Positions 5,160-6,325 of a DNA stretch of 6,325 nucleotides are shown one piece after another (the stretch's first letter is position 1; every line of letters begins with the position of its first letter). The notes beneath the pieces are model-generated. The model did not search any database, had not been told where the DNA came from, and worked only from the letters and a program-made list of their open reading frames with translations. The stretch comes from Acidaminococcaceae bacterium. Lineage in GTDB: Bacteria; Bacillota; Negativicutes; Acidaminococcales; Acidaminococcaceae. A program made the position numbers and the translations under genes. Location: NCBI GenBank assembly GCA_003512125.1, contig DOSQ01000133.1:1-6325 (forward strand), read 5' to 3'.

Positions 5160-6325
5160 TTATGCTAAATGATTCTCCGCCGTTTCTGCCGGCGCTGCCA
5201 GCGTCATTCCTTCCGGGCATTTTTCCTTCGCCACGGAGAGCATCAGCTTCAACCGGTTCAGCTGGTTCACTTCACTGGCTCCGGGGTCACAGTCCATGGC
5301 CACCAGGTTGGCATCCTCATAGCTCCGCCGGATTTCCCGGAACACGCCCTTGCCCAGGATATGGTTGGGCAGGCAGGCCCAGGGCTGCAGGCAGACCACG
5401 TTCCGCACTCCCTCTTCCATCAGCTTGGTCATTTCGCCGGGCAGCAGCCAGCCTTCCCCGGCCATATTACCCAGAGATACATGCTGCGCCGCCAGTTCAG
5501 CCACTTTATAAATGGAAATCGGAGCGGTGAAGTGTTTCGATTTGGCCAGTGCCTTCCGCATGGGGTTCATGAAGAAATCCGCTACCTTGATAAACATCTG
5601 GGCTCCCACCTTGTTCAGCCAGCTGCCGTCCAATATGTCATGGCGGGTGATGCCGTCAAAGGCCATATAGAGCAGGAAGTTGGCCAGCTCCGGCATCACC
5701 ACTTCCGCCCCTTCCCGGGCCAGCACTTCTTCCAGATGGTTGTTGGCCACCGGATGGTATTCTACTAAAATTTCGCCCACCACGCCCACTCTGGGTTTCC
5801 ATAGATTAGGCACCAGGGGGATGGCATCGAATTCTTTCACCAGTGCCTGTATGGTCTGTCTGAATTGCAGGAAGTTGCCGTGATCCAATTCTTCCTTGCA
5901 TTGTTTCATCCATTTGGCAAACAGTTTATCCGTGGAACCGGGAATCAGTTCATAGGGACGCATCCTGTTGGTAACGTTCTGCAACAGGTCCCCGTAGACC
6001 ACTGCCTTGGCCACATCCTTGAACCCGGAGGGGTTCAGTTTGAAGGCATCCTGCTCCAGGCCCCAGCAGGCAAACACCGGTACCTGGGGATAGCCCGCAT
6101 TCCGCAAAGCCCGCCGCAGCAGGTTCATATAGTTGGTAGCCCGACAGGCGCCGCAGGTCTGGAACATCATGATGCTGGTGTGGTCCGGGTCACATTGACC
6201 GCTCTTGATGGCCTGCAGCATCTGGCCGATGACCACGATAGCCGGGTAACACATATCATTCTGCACATACTGCAGCCCCAGGTTAATGGAATCCTCTTTT
6301 GGGGTTTCCGGGATCACGACCCGGT
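5160..6325 (-). CDS. 2-hydroxyacyl-CoA dehydratase activase-related protein, C-terminal part (5' truncated)
   Basis: The frame is open to the right edge of the window and stops with TAA at 5162-5160; the GTG at 6317 reads as an internal valine in ...RVVIPETP. About 388 residues are visible. They match the C-terminal region (COG3581-like) of very large proteins, often around 1,400 residues, which join ATPase-type activase domains (BcrAD/BadFG) to dehydratase-like domains and are common in anaerobes. Counting the valine at 6317 as 1, conserved motifs are NDMCYPAIVVIGQ (20-32), CGACRATNY (55-63), CLQPWACLPNH (309-319) and DCDPGASEVNQLNRLKLML (342-360). The Cys residues 23, 55, 58, 309 and 315 are candidate iron-sulfur ligands. 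Relatives activate or resemble (R)-2-hydroxyacyl-CoA dehydratases by ATP-driven electron transfer, but the function of the large fused form is not established. The tail (from 367) is Ala/Glu-rich. A terminator follows. Confidence 0.85.
   Translation of the reverse strand, partial: RVVIPETPKEDSINLGLQYVQNDMCYPAIVVIGQMLQAIKSGQCDPDHTSIMMFQTCGACRATNYMNLLRRALRNAGYPQVPVFACWGLEQDAFKLNPSGFKDVAKAVVYGDLLQNVTNRMRPYELIPGSTDKLFAKWMKQCKEELDHGNFLQFRQTIQALVKEFDAIPLVPNLWKPRVGVVGEILVEYHPVANNHLEEVLAREGAEVVMPELANFLLYMAFDGITRHDILDGSWLNKVGAQMFIKVADFFMNPMRKALAKSKHFTAPISIYKVAELAAQHVSLGNMAGEGWLLPGEMTKLMEEGVRNVVCLQPWACLPNHILGKGVFREIRRSYEDANLVAMDCDPGASEVNQLNRLKLMLSVAKEKCPEGMTLAAPAETAENHLA

Noticed and set aside
4970..5530. 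186-residue plus-strand frame across the terminator region and the activase-related gene
   Set aside because: It runs through the 5086-5124 hairpin and is low-complexity Pro/Ser/Arg-rich, as expected from the antisense of a real gene.
5169..5768. 199-residue open frame on the plus strand opposite the activase-related gene
   Set aside because: It lies wholly antisense to a gene with strong family motifs, has no ribosome binding site that I can see, and has no recognisable domain.
1..6325. CRISPR array, tRNA/rRNA, insertion sequence, phage or defence genes
   Set aside because: I searched by eye for regularly spaced repeats, cloverleaf-like conserved segments and transposase or integrase motifs and found none.

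Overview
The window looks like ordinary chromosomal DNA of an anaerobic bacterium, most likely a Bacillota. The best clue is the gene at the right edge, part of the large 2-hydroxyacyl-CoA dehydratase/activase-related family common in Clostridia and Negativicutes. Strong AGGAG/GGAGG ribosome binding sites, a split threonine/serine-exporter-type pair and a roughly balanced base composition fit this. A Negativicutes host (Acidaminococcaceae-like) is my guess from general gene content; nothing in the window proves it. I see no transposase, integrase, phage gene, tRNA, rRNA or CRISPR array.

Layout. Positions 1-900 (+) hold the 3' part of potD, the substrate-binding protein of a spermidine/putrescine ABC importer; its start lies left of the window. 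A strong hairpin at 926-960 separates it from the genes that follow, all on the minus strand. Read in transcription order, a compact group runs leftwards from about 4180: gpsA (glycerol-3-phosphate dehydrogenase), a divergent uracil-DNA-glycosylase-superfamily protein starting 4 bases after gpsA, and after 98 bases the two halves of a ThrE/YjjPB-type exporter, coupled by an ATGA overlap. A good extended -10 promoter lies about 60 bases before gpsA, and the 926-960 hairpin can end the transcript.

Right of this group is a 288-base AT-rich spacer with inverted repeats, then a monocistronic-looking gene (4409-4918) for a small exported protein of very unusual composition: after the predicted signal peptide it has no Asp, Glu, Lys or Cys, about 14 Arg and 17 Tyr, and a tandem YYGYPV repeat. 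I do not recognise its family. Another hairpin terminator (5086-5124) follows the right-edge gene (5160-6325), which is the C-terminal part of a very large activase-related protein with conserved Cys motifs.

Taken together the genes are housekeeping or general transport functions: polyamine uptake, phospholipid precursor synthesis, possible base-excision repair, amino-acid or dicarboxylate export, and a probable iron-sulfur/ATP-dependent redox protein. No obvious new multi-gene system is visible. The items most worth a second look are the acid-free exported protein, the divergent glycosylase-like protein and its operon partners, and the repeat structure upstream of gpsA.
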